This document shows positions 19,524 through 29,358 of a DNA stretch of 64,000 nucleotides, one piece after another. Source of the DNA: Methylobacterium durans (lineage in GTDB: Bacteria; Pseudomonadota; Alphaproteobacteria; Rhizobiales; Beijerinckiaceae); the NCBI RefSeq assembly GCF_003173715.1, contig NZ_CP029550.1, positions 4,449,501 through 4,513,500 on the forward strand, read 5' to 3'. The notes under the pieces are model-generated. The model was not told where the DNA came from, did no database searches, and saw only the letters and a program-made list of their open reading frames with translations. Position 1 is the stretch's first letter; every line of letters starts with the position of its first letter. The position numbers and the translations under genes are program-made.

Positions 19524-20144
19524 TTGAAGGCTCTGTTGCACCGCTTGCGGAGTGGGCGCAACCCGCACAACGAGACGCGGATTCACCTCAGCCGGCTCGT
19601 CCGGAAACGCGGATTCTCCATCGGCGCCTACTCCTACGGACGGCCCCGCGTCCGTTTCGCCGAGTCCGGCCGACGCCTGACGATCGGCCGCTATTGTTCT
19701 ATCGCTGACAACGTCGTGATCATGCTGGGCGGCGGGCATCGCACGGACTGGGTCTCGACCTATCCGTTCGCGGCCATGGACGGCCTCTGGCCGGGGGTCG
19801 ACGCCCCGCAGGATTACCACGCCTCGAAGGGCGACGTGGTGATCGGCCACGACGTCTGGCTCGGCTCCGGCTGCCTGATCCTGTCGGGCGTCACGATCGG
19901 GCACGGGGCGGTGATCGGGGCGCGCGCGGTAATCGCCCGCGACGTGCCGCCCTACGCCATCGTCGTCGGCAATCCTGCGCGGATCGTGCGCCACCGCTTC
20001 GACCCGGAGACGGTCGCGGGCCTCCTCGACTGCGCGTGGTGGGACCTGCCGCACGCGCGCGTGGCGGCCCTCGTGCCGCTGCTCCAGTCCGGTCGCACGG
20101 ACGAGTTGATCGCGGCCGCCCGCGCCGTTGCGGGGCAGCCCTGA
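19524..20144 (+). CDS. Left-handed beta-helix (CatB/XAT-like) acetyltransferase
   Basis: A hexapeptide-repeat O-acetyltransferase of about 206 aa. It shows the LbH repeats (TIGRYCSIADNVVIMLGGGH, then VVIGHDVWLGSGCLILSGV, then TIGHGAVIGARAVIARDV), the extended loop with HRTDWVSTYPF typical of CatB/VatD-like enzymes, and the closing PPYAIVVGNPARIV. The likely active His is in GGGHRTDW. No ATG fits; the TTG at 19524 or the in-frame TTG at 19536 must serve as start. The acceptor could be a sugar or a small molecule. Divergent from maeB by 66 bp. Confidence 0.8.
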   Translation: MKALLHRLRSGRNPHNETRIHLSRLVRKRGFSIGAYSYGRPRVRFAESGRRLTIGRYCSIADNVVIMLGGGHRTDWVSTYPFAAMDGLWPGVDAPQDYHASKGDVVIGHDVWLGSGCLILSGVTIGHGAVIGARAVIARDVPPYAIVVGNPARIVRHRFDPETVAGLLDCAWWDLPHARVAALVPLLQSGRTDELIAAARAVAGQP

Positions 20145-20187
20145 ATCCCGTAGGCGCTCAGGGCCGACGCAGACGAGACCAGACCCG

Positions 20188-20439
20188 ATGTCCGACACGC
20201 CTCCCGACCGCCTCGCCGTGAACCCGAACAGTCCCTTCTACGACGAGAAGGCTCTGGAGCGCGGCGTCGGCGTCCGCTTCAAGGGCGTCGAGAAGACCAA
20301 TGTCGAGGAATATTGCGTCAGCGAGGGCTGGGTGCGGCTGAGCGCCGGCAAGACCCTCGACCGCGCCGGCAACCCGATGACGGTGAAGCTGAAAGGGCCG
20401 GTCGAGCCCTATTTCAGGGACGCCCCGGCCGAGGCCTGA
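20188..20439 (+). CDS. DUF3297 small protein
   Basis: An 83-residue soluble protein beginning MSDTPPDRLAVNPNSPFYDE, with the core GVGVRFKGVEKTNVEEYCVSEGWVR and the end VKLKGPVEPYF. This is the usual length and pattern of the DUF3297 glutathione peroxidase-like annotated family, whose role is unknown. ATG at 20188; the longer reading to 20128 runs into the previous gene. Its 3' end overlaps the convergent hypothetical gene by 31 bp. Confidence 0.85.
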   Translation: MSDTPPDRLAVNPNSPFYDEKALERGVGVRFKGVEKTNVEEYCVSEGWVRLSAGKTLDRAGNPMTVKLKGPVEPYFRDAPAEA

Positions 20440-20732
20440 GCCGTCCGGCGACGGCGCTCCGCCGCGAAGTCGCGCAGGGCCGCGTCGACCAGGGCCTCGA
20501 CCTGAACGGGCGTCCTCGGATCGCGGATGATCAGGCTCGCCAGGATGTCCCGGCGGCGCGACCGCTGCCGGGCGGTGCGCGCGTGGTTCGACACTCGCAG
20601 CAGCCAGGTCTCGGCCGGCAGGGCGAGATAGAGCGTGTCGCCGCGCGCGTTCCCGGCCTGCGGCAGGAAGCCGTGCCGGCCGAGGAGGCGAACCGCGAGC
20701 GCCCGCGCGGCGGCGGGGGGCAGGGCGGTCAC
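20409..20732 (-). CDS. Hypothetical protein following the glycosyltransferase
   Basis: A 107-residue basic protein from a GTG at 20732. The GTG overlaps the stop of the glycosyltransferase frame by 4 bp (GTGA). It contains LLGRHGFLPQAGNARGDTLYLALP and RTARQRSRRRDILASLIIRD, with no signal peptide or membrane helix. Family unknown to me. Its last 31 bp overlap the convergent DUF3297 gene. Coupling to the glycosyltransferase supports it being real. Confidence 0.55.
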   Translation of the reverse strand: MTALPPAAARALAVRLLGRHGFLPQAGNARGDTLYLALPAETWLLRVSNHARTARQRSRRRDILASLIIRDPRTPVQVEALVDAALRDFAAERRRRTAQASAGASLK

Positions 20733-21603
20733 GCCAATCCTTCTCTCGCCAACGCGCTCTCGCCCCGCAATGCCGCGAGCGCGCCGGCGGCCGAGCCCGC
20801 GTAGCGCTCGTAGGCTCCCCGCCGGAACGCGAGGCGCGAGAGGGCGAGCTTCGCGCCGTTGAGCGTGAGGGTGCGCGGGCTGGGGTCGGGCAGGCCGTAC
20901 TTGCGGCTCACATAGGCCCGCGACCAGGATTGGTGCCAGCGGGTGCGGAACACCCGGCCGGGCTCCGGTGCCGAGGAGCGGCCGCGCCCGTGGGTCGCCA
21001 CGGCCGCGTCGACGTGGACGAGGGCGTGGCCCGCATCCGCCACCCGGCGGCAGAGGTCGTCGTCCTCGTAGAACAGGAAGATGTTCTCGTCGAAACCGCC
21101 GAGCCGGAGGAAAAGCTCGCGCTCCGCCATCAGGCAGGCCCCGAGAGGAAGGGCGCGCAGACGTCGCCGTCCGGCAGGGCAAGCCGCCCCTTCGGGTTCG
21201 GCAGATAGGGCGAGAGGAGCGAGCGGGGCTGGAAGAAGACGCGGCCGTCCGGCTCCATCAGGCGGGGGGCGAGGAGCCCGGCATCCGGATAGGCGTCCGC
21301 CGCCCGCAGCAGCGCGTCGGCGGCGCCGGGGCGCAGGACCAGGTCGGGATTGAGGATGAGGATGCGCGCCGCCTGCTCGGCGGCGCGCGCGCCGATGTTG
21401 TTCGCGCGGCCGAAACCCTCGTTGCGGGGGTTGCGGATCACCGCGGCGCCCGCGGCCTCCGCGATCTCCACCGAGCGGTCCCGGCTCGCATTGTCGACGA
21501 CGATCGCCGGGACGTGCTCGGCCGCGAGCGCGGCGAGACAATCCGGCAGGGCGTGGGCGCTGTCGTGGGCGACGACGATCGCGACGAGGCTCGGCACGGT
21601 CAC
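20729..21603 (-). pseudogene. GT2-family glycosyltransferase, broken by one frameshift (probably a sequencing error)
   Basis: Family 2 glycosyltransferase, about 291 aa once repaired. The N-terminal frame (start ATG 21603) has SLVAIVVAHDSAHALPDCLA, the nucleotide-binding VVDNASRDRS and the DxD-like LILNPDLVLRP. It stops at 21130 soon after FLSG. The next frame continues at once with GACLMAERELFLRLGGFDENIFLFYEDDDLCRRV, which is the normal second half. One extra C in the C run at 21139-21142 restores a single frame. It resembles rhamnosyltransferase-like WbbL proteins. Its end overlaps the following hypothetical gene by 4 bp. Confidence 0.8.
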
Positions 21604-21786
21604 TCCCGGGCTCCCGGAACGACGATCCGGGGCAGTCCCATCCGCCTGAATTCGAGCGCAGGTTGAGCTGCGACGTGTCGGTCGATCAGCGTCGCGGCAT
21701 CGCGGCGCGCCGGCATCCCGGGGGAGGCCGGACCCGGTCGCCCGGCCGCCTCCGAGATAGCCGCCGCTCCCGCTGCGGGCAGGGGC

Positions 21787-23634
<1,848 letters not shown>

Positions 23635-23744
23635 TCACGCGGGGGGAGCGAAGTCAAGCACAAGGCTCCGCGAAGGCGGCCGACAGGCGCGATCCGTACG
23701 GCCGGACCCTTCCGGTACGCGGCCTGCGACCCCATATAAGCCCT

Positions 23745-24170
23745 ATGAACATGCACGCTTTTTTCGCCTCCGAGGCGGCTCCGGGCGGGCCGGCCGGCGG
23801 GGCCGTACAGGAGGCGCCCGCGTCCGAGCGGCAGGAGGGCGCTTGGCGCGTCCTGCCGCTCGAAGGGAGCTTCGAGCTCGTCTACGAAGATGGGAACGGT
23901 GCCTGGAGCGCGCGCCGGCTGGAGGCGCGCGAGCTGAAGCTCGGTCCCGGCCGGACGCTGATCGGCGGCATCGACCGCGGGCGCGGCGGCTATCGCGGAT
24001 TCCGGGTCGACCGGATCCGGCGCCTCACCGACGGGGCGACCGGCCAGCGCGTCGAGGCCGGCATCCTCGACCTACTGCTCGCCCGGGCCGAGGTGCAGCG
24101 GCGCGAGCGGGCGGCGCGAGCGCGCCGGCTGCGGACGCGCGGCCGCCCGGATCCGCGCCGGGCGGCCTGA
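23745..24170 (+). CDS. WYL-like domain protein
   Basis: A 141-residue protein with an acidic/Ala-rich N-terminus and one compact domain (about residues 36-110): LEGSFELVYEDGNGAWSARR, then LKLGPGRTLIGGIDRGRGGY, then FRVDRIRRL. Order and spacing resemble a single WYL domain, which usually binds nucleic acid or small ligands and sits in regulators. The C-terminal tail is very Arg-rich. No helix-turn-helix is present. It precedes rnd by 75 bp. The domain assignment is from pattern only. Confidence 0.6.
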   Translation: MNMHAFFASEAAPGGPAGGAVQEAPASERQEGAWRVLPLEGSFELVYEDGNGAWSARRLEARELKLGPGRTLIGGIDRGRGGYRGFRVDRIRRLTDGATGQRVEAGILDLLLARAEVQRRERAARARRLRTRGRPDPRRAA

Positions 24171-24245
24171 GGAACGCCCGGATTTGCGGGGACTTCGCGC
24201 GCGCCGCGCCTCCCTTTCCCGACGAACCTTCGGTATAGGCGGGCC

Positions 24246-25403
24246 ATGGACCTGATCACGACCACGTCGGCCCTCGCCGACGCCTGCACCTGTCTGGCCG
24301 CGCAGCCCTTCGTCACTGTTGACACGGAGTTCATGCGCGAGACCACCTATTACCCGAAGCTCTGTCTGATCCAGATGGCGGGGCCGGACGGGAGCGCGGT
24401 GCTGGTCGACCCGCTGGCAGCGAAGATCGACCTGAAGCCGTTTGTCGACCTGATGGCCGACGAGGGCGTGGTGAAGGTGTTCCACTCCGCCCGCCAGGAT
24501 CTCGAGATCATCTGGATGCTGGGCGAACTCCTGCCGCACCCGTTCTTCGACACGCAGGTCGCCGCCATGGTCTGCGGATACGGCGACTCGGTCTCCTACG
24601 AGCAGCTCGTCAACGACGTAGCCAAAGCCAAGATCGACAAGTCCTCCCGCTTCACGGACTGGTCGCGGCGCCCGCTCTCCGACGCGCAGCTCGCCTATGC
24701 CCTGTCCGACGTGACCCACCTCGTGACGATCTACGAGGTTCTGGCGGGCCAGCTCGTCGAGACGGACCGGGGCGCCTGGCTCGACGAGGAGATGGGCGTG
24801 CTGACCTCGCCCGAGACCTACCGGGCGGACCCGGCCCAGGCTTGGCGTCGCCTGTCCGGGCGGATGCGCAAGCCCCGCGAGATCGCCGTCCTGATGGAGG
24901 TCGCCGCCTGGCGCGAGCGCGAGGCGCAGACCCGCAACGTGCCGCGCGGGCGCATCCTCAAGGACGAGGCGGTGATCGACGTCGCCACCTCGGCGCCCCG
25001 CAGCGTCGAGGCGCTCGGTCGCCTGCGCTCGATTCCCGCCGGCTTCGAGCGCTCCCGCACCGGCGCCGACATCCTCGCCGCCGTGGAGCGGGGATTTGGC
25101 CGCGACACCGCCGAGATCGCGATGCCGGAGCGCAGCCGCGGCCGGGGCGGGGGAGGCAACGGCGCCCTCGTCGAGCTTCTCAAGGTGCTCCTCAAGGCCG
25201 TCTGCGAGGCGGAGGGCGTGGCGCCCAAGATCATCGCCACGGTCGACGATCTGGAAGCGATCGCCGACGACGACGAGGCCGACGTGCCCGTGCTGCACGG
25301 CTGGCGCCGCGGTCTGTTCGGCGAGAAGGCCCTCGCGCTCAAGAGCGGCCGCCTCGCCCTCTCGATCGAGCGCGGCCGGGTGGTCGTGCGCGAGGTGGAA
25401 TGA
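24246..25403 (+). CDS. rnd: Ribonuclease D
   Basis: 3'-5' exoribonuclease used in tRNA 3' maturation. 385 aa. The DEDDy exonuclease motifs are visible: [11 protein letters not shown] (Asp and Glu), the [12 protein letters not shown] block with the second Asp, and [10 protein letters not shown] with the last Asp. An HRDC-like helical domain follows ([21 protein letters not shown]), and the C-terminal extension ends at residue 385. Normal length and intact. Confidence 0.95.
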   Translation: MDLITTTSALADACTCLAAQPFVTVDTEFMRETTYYPKLCLIQMAGPDGSAVLVDPLAAKIDLKPFVDLMADEGVVKVFHSARQDLEIIWMLGELLPHPFFDTQVAAMVCGYGDSVSYEQLVNDVAKAKIDKSSRFTDWSRRPLSDAQLAYALSDVTHLVTIYEVLAGQLVETDRGAWLDEEMGVLTSPETYRADPAQAWRRLSGRMRKPREIAVLMEVAAWREREAQTRNVPRGRILKDEAVIDVATSAPRSVEALGRLRSIPAGFERSRTGADILAAVERGFGRDTAEIAMPERSRGRGGGGNGALVELLKVLLKAVCEAEGVAPKIIATVDDLEAIADDDEADVPVLHGWRRGLFGEKALALKSGRLALSIERGRVVVREVE

Positions 25404-25526
25404 TCCCGGCTCCTCATTCCTGAGGATCAATCACCCTTCGGCAGCCGGTCAGCGGTTGCGGGATCGGGATTAATCGGCAAGTTGATTGCCGGAACATCCC
25501 GCACCCCTCCCGCGTATCCCGGCCCG

Positions 25527-25814
25527 ATGTATGAACCCAACGAAGTCCTCCAGACGCTGACGGGGCGCGGCCACGTCTCCGCCGCGGGCTGCGAGTCGGT
25601 GCGGGTGCGCTACAGGATCGTGATCGAGCGCCGCCAGGGCAGCCTCGTCGCCTACGGCACGCTCGTCGGCAGCGCGGTGGGCCTGCGCCCGATCTGGCTC
25701 GAACCCGATTCCGTCCTGCGCCTGAAGAACGGCCGCCGCATCGAGATCTCGGTGACCGATCTCGTCGGCGACGTCGCCGAATTCGAGAGCACCGGACTGC
25801 TGACGGGGTTCTGA
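25527..25814 (+). CDS. Conserved hypothetical protein, 95 aa
   Basis: A small soluble protein beginning MYEPNEVLQTLTGRG with a predicted all-beta core (VRVRYRIVIERRQGSLVAYG, RPIWLEPDSVLRL, RRIEISVTDL). No signal peptide, no cysteines except one near the start, and no catalytic motif. I chose the ATG at 25527; a TTG 15 codons upstream is also in frame. It stands alone between rnd and the molybdenum hydroxylase genes. Family not recognised. Confidence 0.6.
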   Translation: MYEPNEVLQTLTGRGHVSAAGCESVRVRYRIVIERRQGSLVAYGTLVGSAVGLRPIWLEPDSVLRLKNGRRIEISVTDLVGDVAEFESTGLLTGF

Positions 25815-25986
25815 CCGAGCGGAGGGGACGCGGCGCTTCGAGGGGACGCGACAGGCGGGTCGATCCTGAAAGCCGGGACACCGGAGAATCTTGACCTCCA
25901 CCCGCGATCGGGTCTCTACCTCGGATCGGAAGATTGTATTCAATCTAAACCCGACAGGCGCGCCGGGGACGGCGCGAGGAGCCGCG

Positions 25987-26457
25987 ATGGGCAAGCCCGT
26001 ATCCCTCTCCGTGAACGGCCGCGCCGTCACCGTCTCTCCCGACGACCCCGACACCCCGCTCCTCTACGTGCTGCGCAACGAGATGGAGCTGCGCGGGCCG
26101 CGCTTCGGCTGCGGCCTCGGCCAGTGCGGCGCCTGCATGGTGCACGTGGACGGGCAGGCCATCCGCTCCTGCACGACCCCGCTCTCGGCACTGCAGCCGG
26201 GCCAGAAAGTGGTGACCCTCGAAGGGCTCGGCGCGAACGGCACGCCGCACCCGCTGCAGGCGGCCTTCGTGGAGGAGCAGGCGGCCCAGTGCGGCTACTG
26301 CATCAACGGCATGATCATGCAATCGGCGGCGCTGCTGGCGCAGAACCCGAAGCCGAGCCGGGCCGAGATCCTGCAGGCGCTGGCGGGCAACCTCTGCCGC
26401 TGCGGCACGCATCTCCGGATCGTGCGCGCGGTCGAGCGCGCCTCGGCGAGCCTCTAG
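25987..26457 (+). CDS. 2Fe-2S subunit of a xanthine dehydrogenase-family hydroxylase (IorA-like)
   Basis: Electron-transfer subunit of a molybdenum hydroxylase, 156 aa. The plant-type 2Fe-2S site is GCGLGQCGACMVHVDG with a further Cys in RSCTTPLS. The second cluster site is QCGYCINGMIMQ and LCRCGTHLRI. The ATG at 25987 has a GAGGAG-like site upstream; the ORF extends 32 codons further but without family similarity. It ends 11 bp before the large subunit gene. This two-gene layout matches isoquinoline 1-oxidoreductase / aldehyde oxidoreductase sets. No FAD subunit and no cytochrome subunit is present. Confidence 0.92.
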   Translation: MGKPVSLSVNGRAVTVSPDDPDTPLLYVLRNEMELRGPRFGCGLGQCGACMVHVDGQAIRSCTTPLSALQPGQKVVTLEGLGANGTPHPLQAAFVEEQAAQCGYCINGMIMQSAALLAQNPKPSRAEILQALAGNLCRCGTHLRIVRAVERASASL

Positions 26458-26468
26458 GGGAGGGGACG

Positions 26469-28673
26469 ATGACCGAGACCAACCTCTCCCGCCGCGCTCT
26501 CCTGAAGGGCAGCGCGCTCGTCGTCGGCTTCGCCCTGAGCAGCCCGGTCGCAGCGCTCGCCGCCTCGCCGACCGCCCCCTCGAAGCCGGTCTCGCCCGAG
26601 GAGGTCGACGCCTTCCTGGCGCTGAGCCGCGACGGCTTCGCCACCATCTATTCCGGCAAGGTCGATCTCGGCACGGGCGTGCGCACGGCGCTGATCCAGA
26701 TGGCGGCCGAGGAACTCGACCTGCCCCTCGACCATGTCGGGCTCGTTCAGGGCGACACCGCGCTGACGCCCGATCAGGGCCCGACCTACGGCAGCCTGTC
26801 GATCCAGAACGGCGGCATGCAGATCCGCCTCGCCTGCGCGACCGCGCGGCGCCAGATCCTGTCGCTCGCTGCCGAGCGCCTCGGCCGCCGGCGCGAGGAT
26901 CTGGTGACGGAGGCCGGCCTCGTGCGCCCGAAGGCGGGCGGGGAGGGCATCGCCTACGGCGAGCTCCTCAAGGACGGCCGCTTCTCCCTGAAGGTCGACA
27001 AGGACGTCGCGCCGAAGGATCCCGGCAGCTACACGCTCGTCGGCCAGTCCGTGCAGCGCCTCGACATCCCGGAGAAGATCGCGGGCCGCTTCGCCTATAT
27101 GCAGGATTTCAGGCTGCCCGGCATGCTGCACGGCCGCGTGGTCCGCCCGCCGGCGATCGGCGCGCAGCTCCAGAGCGTCGACGAGGCCTCCGTGCGCGAC
27201 GTGCCGGGCCTCATCCGCATCGTGCGCGAGGGTAATTTCCTCGGCGTCGTCGCCCGTACCGAGTGGGCGGCGATCAAGGCCGCGCGCCAGATCCAGGCGC
27301 ATTGGTCGGAGGCCGCGGACCTGCCCGAGCAGGACCGCCTCTGGGACCATGTCCGCGCCACCCGCGTGACCAAGGACGACGTCACCATGAATGTCGGCGA
27401 CGCCGCGGGCGCGCTGCAGGGCGAGGGCAAGGTCCTCAAGGCCACCTACGACTTCGCCATCCACACCCACGGCTCGATCGGGCCCTCCTGCGCGGTGGCG
27501 ATGCTGAGCGAGGGCAAGCTCAGCGTCTGGACGGCGTCCCAGATGACGCACGCCCTGAGGAAGCAGCTCTCCGCGATGATGGCGCTGCCCCTCGACGACG
27601 TGCGCTGCATCTACATTGAGGGCTCGGGCTGCTACGGCCGCAACGGGCACGAGGACGCGGCGGGCGACGCGGCGCTGCTCGCCCGTGCGGTCGGCCATCC
27701 GGTGCGGGTGCAATGGTCGCGAGCCGACGAGCACGGCTGGGACCCGAAAGGTCCGCCGACCCTGATCGATCTCTCGGCCCGCCTCGACGGCGAGGGCAAC
27801 GTCGCGGCCTGGGCCTCGGAGTTCTTCATCCCCGACGGCGCGGCCGGCAACGTGCCGCTGGTGGCGGCGAGCCTCGCGAACCTCCCGCACGAGACGAACA
27901 ACGCGCCGGGCAACATCATCCACAATTCGGGGATCCCCTACGCCTTCCCGAACGTCCGCACGGTCTGCCACCGGCTCGCCGAGACGCCTCTGCGACCGTC
28001 CTGGATCCGCACGCCGGGGCGGATGCAGAACACCTTCGCCAACGAGGCCTTCCTCGACGAGCTGGCGGCCGCCGCCGGGATCGACCCGCTGGACTTCCGG
28101 CTGCGCAGCCTCGGCGACGAGCGCGGCGTGACCGTCCTGAAGCGCGCCGCCGCCCTCGCGGGGTGGGACAGCCGGCCCTCGCCCCACCGGCAGCAGGGCG
28201 ACACCCTGCGCGGCCGCGGCCTGTCCTACGTGAAGTACGAGCTCTACCGGACCTACGTCGCGGCGGTCGCCGAGGTCGAGGTCGAGCGCGCCACGGGCGC
28301 CATCCGGGTCACCCGCTTCTGCGTGGCTCAGGATTGCGGGCAGATCATCAATCCGGACGGGGTGCGCAACCAGATCGAGGGTAACGTCATCCAGACCATG
28401 AGCCGCACGCTCAAGGAGGAGGTCACCTTCGACCGCTCCCGCGTGACGAGCCTCGACTGGGAGAGCTACCCGATCCTCACCTTCCCCGAGGTGCCGGAGA
28501 TCCTGATCGACCTGATCGACCGACCCCGCGACAAGCCCTGGGGCGCGGGCGAGCCCTCCGCCGCGATCGTCCCCTCGGCGATCTCGAACGCCGTCTTCGA
28601 CGCCACCGGCGCGCGCCTGCGCTCGGTGCCCTTCACGCCGGAAAAGGTGAAGGCGGGCCTGCAGCGCACCTGA
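26469..28673 (+). CDS. Molybdopterin-binding subunit of a xanthine dehydrogenase-family hydroxylase (IorB-like)
   Basis: Catalytic subunit of 734 aa with a Tat signal (SRRALLKGSALVVGFALSS), so it should be folded in the cytoplasm and exported to the periplasm with its small partner. The molybdenum cofactor domain follows in two halves, and the C-terminal block GAGEPSAAIVPSAISNAV holds the conserved catalytic Glu (GxGE). The size and twin-arginine leader fit the IorB-like branch rather than cytosolic xanthine dehydrogenase. The substrate could be an aldehyde or an N-heterocycle. A link to the adjacent xox genes is possible but not shown. Confidence 0.9.
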   Translation: MTETNLSRRALLKGSALVVGFALSSPVAALAASPTAPSKPVSPEEVDAFLALSRDGFATIYSGKVDLGTGVRTALIQMAAEELDLPLDHVGLVQGDTALTPDQGPTYGSLSIQNGGMQIRLACATARRQILSLAAERLGRRREDLVTEAGLVRPKAGGEGIAYGELLKDGRFSLKVDKDVAPKDPGSYTLVGQSVQRLDIPEKIAGRFAYMQDFRLPGMLHGRVVRPPAIGAQLQSVDEASVRDVPGLIRIVREGNFLGVVARTEWAAIKAARQIQAHWSEAADLPEQDRLWDHVRATRVTKDDVTMNVGDAAGALQGEGKVLKATYDFAIHTHGSIGPSCAVAMLSEGKLSVWTASQMTHALRKQLSAMMALPLDDVRCIYIEGSGCYGRNGHEDAAGDAALLARAVGHPVRVQWSRADEHGWDPKGPPTLIDLSARLDGEGNVAAWASEFFIPDGAAGNVPLVAASLANLPHETNNAPGNIIHNSGIPYAFPNVRTVCHRLAETPLRPSWIRTPGRMQNTFANEAFLDELAAAAGIDPLDFRLRSLGDERGVTVLKRAAALAGWDSRPSPHRQQGDTLRGRGLSYVKYELYRTYVAAVAEVEVERATGAIRVTRFCVAQDCGQIINPDGVRNQIEGNVIQTMSRTLKEEVTFDRSRVTSLDWESYPILTFPEVPEILIDLIDRPRDKPWGAGEPSAAIVPSAISNAVFDATGARLRSVPFTPEKVKAGLQRT

Positions 28674-29358
28674 CGGCCCACCGAGTCGCGCCGCGCGCCC
28701 GACGAAGCGGGCGCGGCCCGGTGACGCCCGTCAACGGCAGCGGGAGAAATTCACAAGCTTCGCGCGGCACCGCGGCTGCGCCGTCTCGCCGCAGACGCGA
28801 CAGGATTGCGCAGGGGCCGCTCGGATCGCGCGGGCTGGCGTCCCTTCGCACCGAGGGGGCGAGCTTGGCCATTTTGCAATGCATCTATTGCCGAATGCTC
28901 CCGAACGGACACGTTGCCCAATCCGACTGCATGAGGCTCGACCTTTTCGCATGCCGCGCGCCGCCAGCCGTCTGAAACATGCATCGAACGCATGCAAAGC
29001 CGACTTCAAACTGAAAAGTAACTTTGAACGGCAACACTTTCGTTTTGCGTTGCAACATGGCGCACTGCACAGCGATAGACGGTCGATCCCGTTCGAGGGC
29101 CTCACCAGGACTTGAACGGGACACGTTTTTGAGGCTCGCAAGCGAGTTGACGGCGGCCAAATTTTTCTTAGAGTTCGTTCAAGCTTCGGTTTCGAGGAGG
29201 ACGCCAAAGGGATGGCGGCTTCTGGCTCGGTGCCCGTCCGGCACACGATAACCCGCCCGCTACCGGAGCTTCGATCCCTGTCGCAAACAACAGGTCAGGT
29301 CTTCTTACGTAATCAGAACGATTGCGCATGAGGACTCTAAGATCTGTCGGAGGAATCC
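28674..29358. other. 685-bp region upstream of xoxF without a convincing gene
   Basis: The first half is GC-rich like its neighbours. From about 28870 the composition drops in GC (for example around 28985-29050 and 29160-29200), typical of a regulatory region. Open frames here on either strand have no family-like sequence. An 8-base palindrome TTACGTAA lies at 29305-29312 and a possible sigma-70 promoter at 29147-29174. Nothing matching a known riboswitch was recognised. Confidence 0.5.
29147..29174 (+). promoter_or_regulatory. Possible xoxF promoter
   Basis: TTGACG, a 16-bp spacer and TAGAGT (4 of 6 matches to TATAAT). The implied transcript start near 29181 would give a leader of about 178 bases before xoxF. 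Seen by eye only. Confidence 0.35.
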
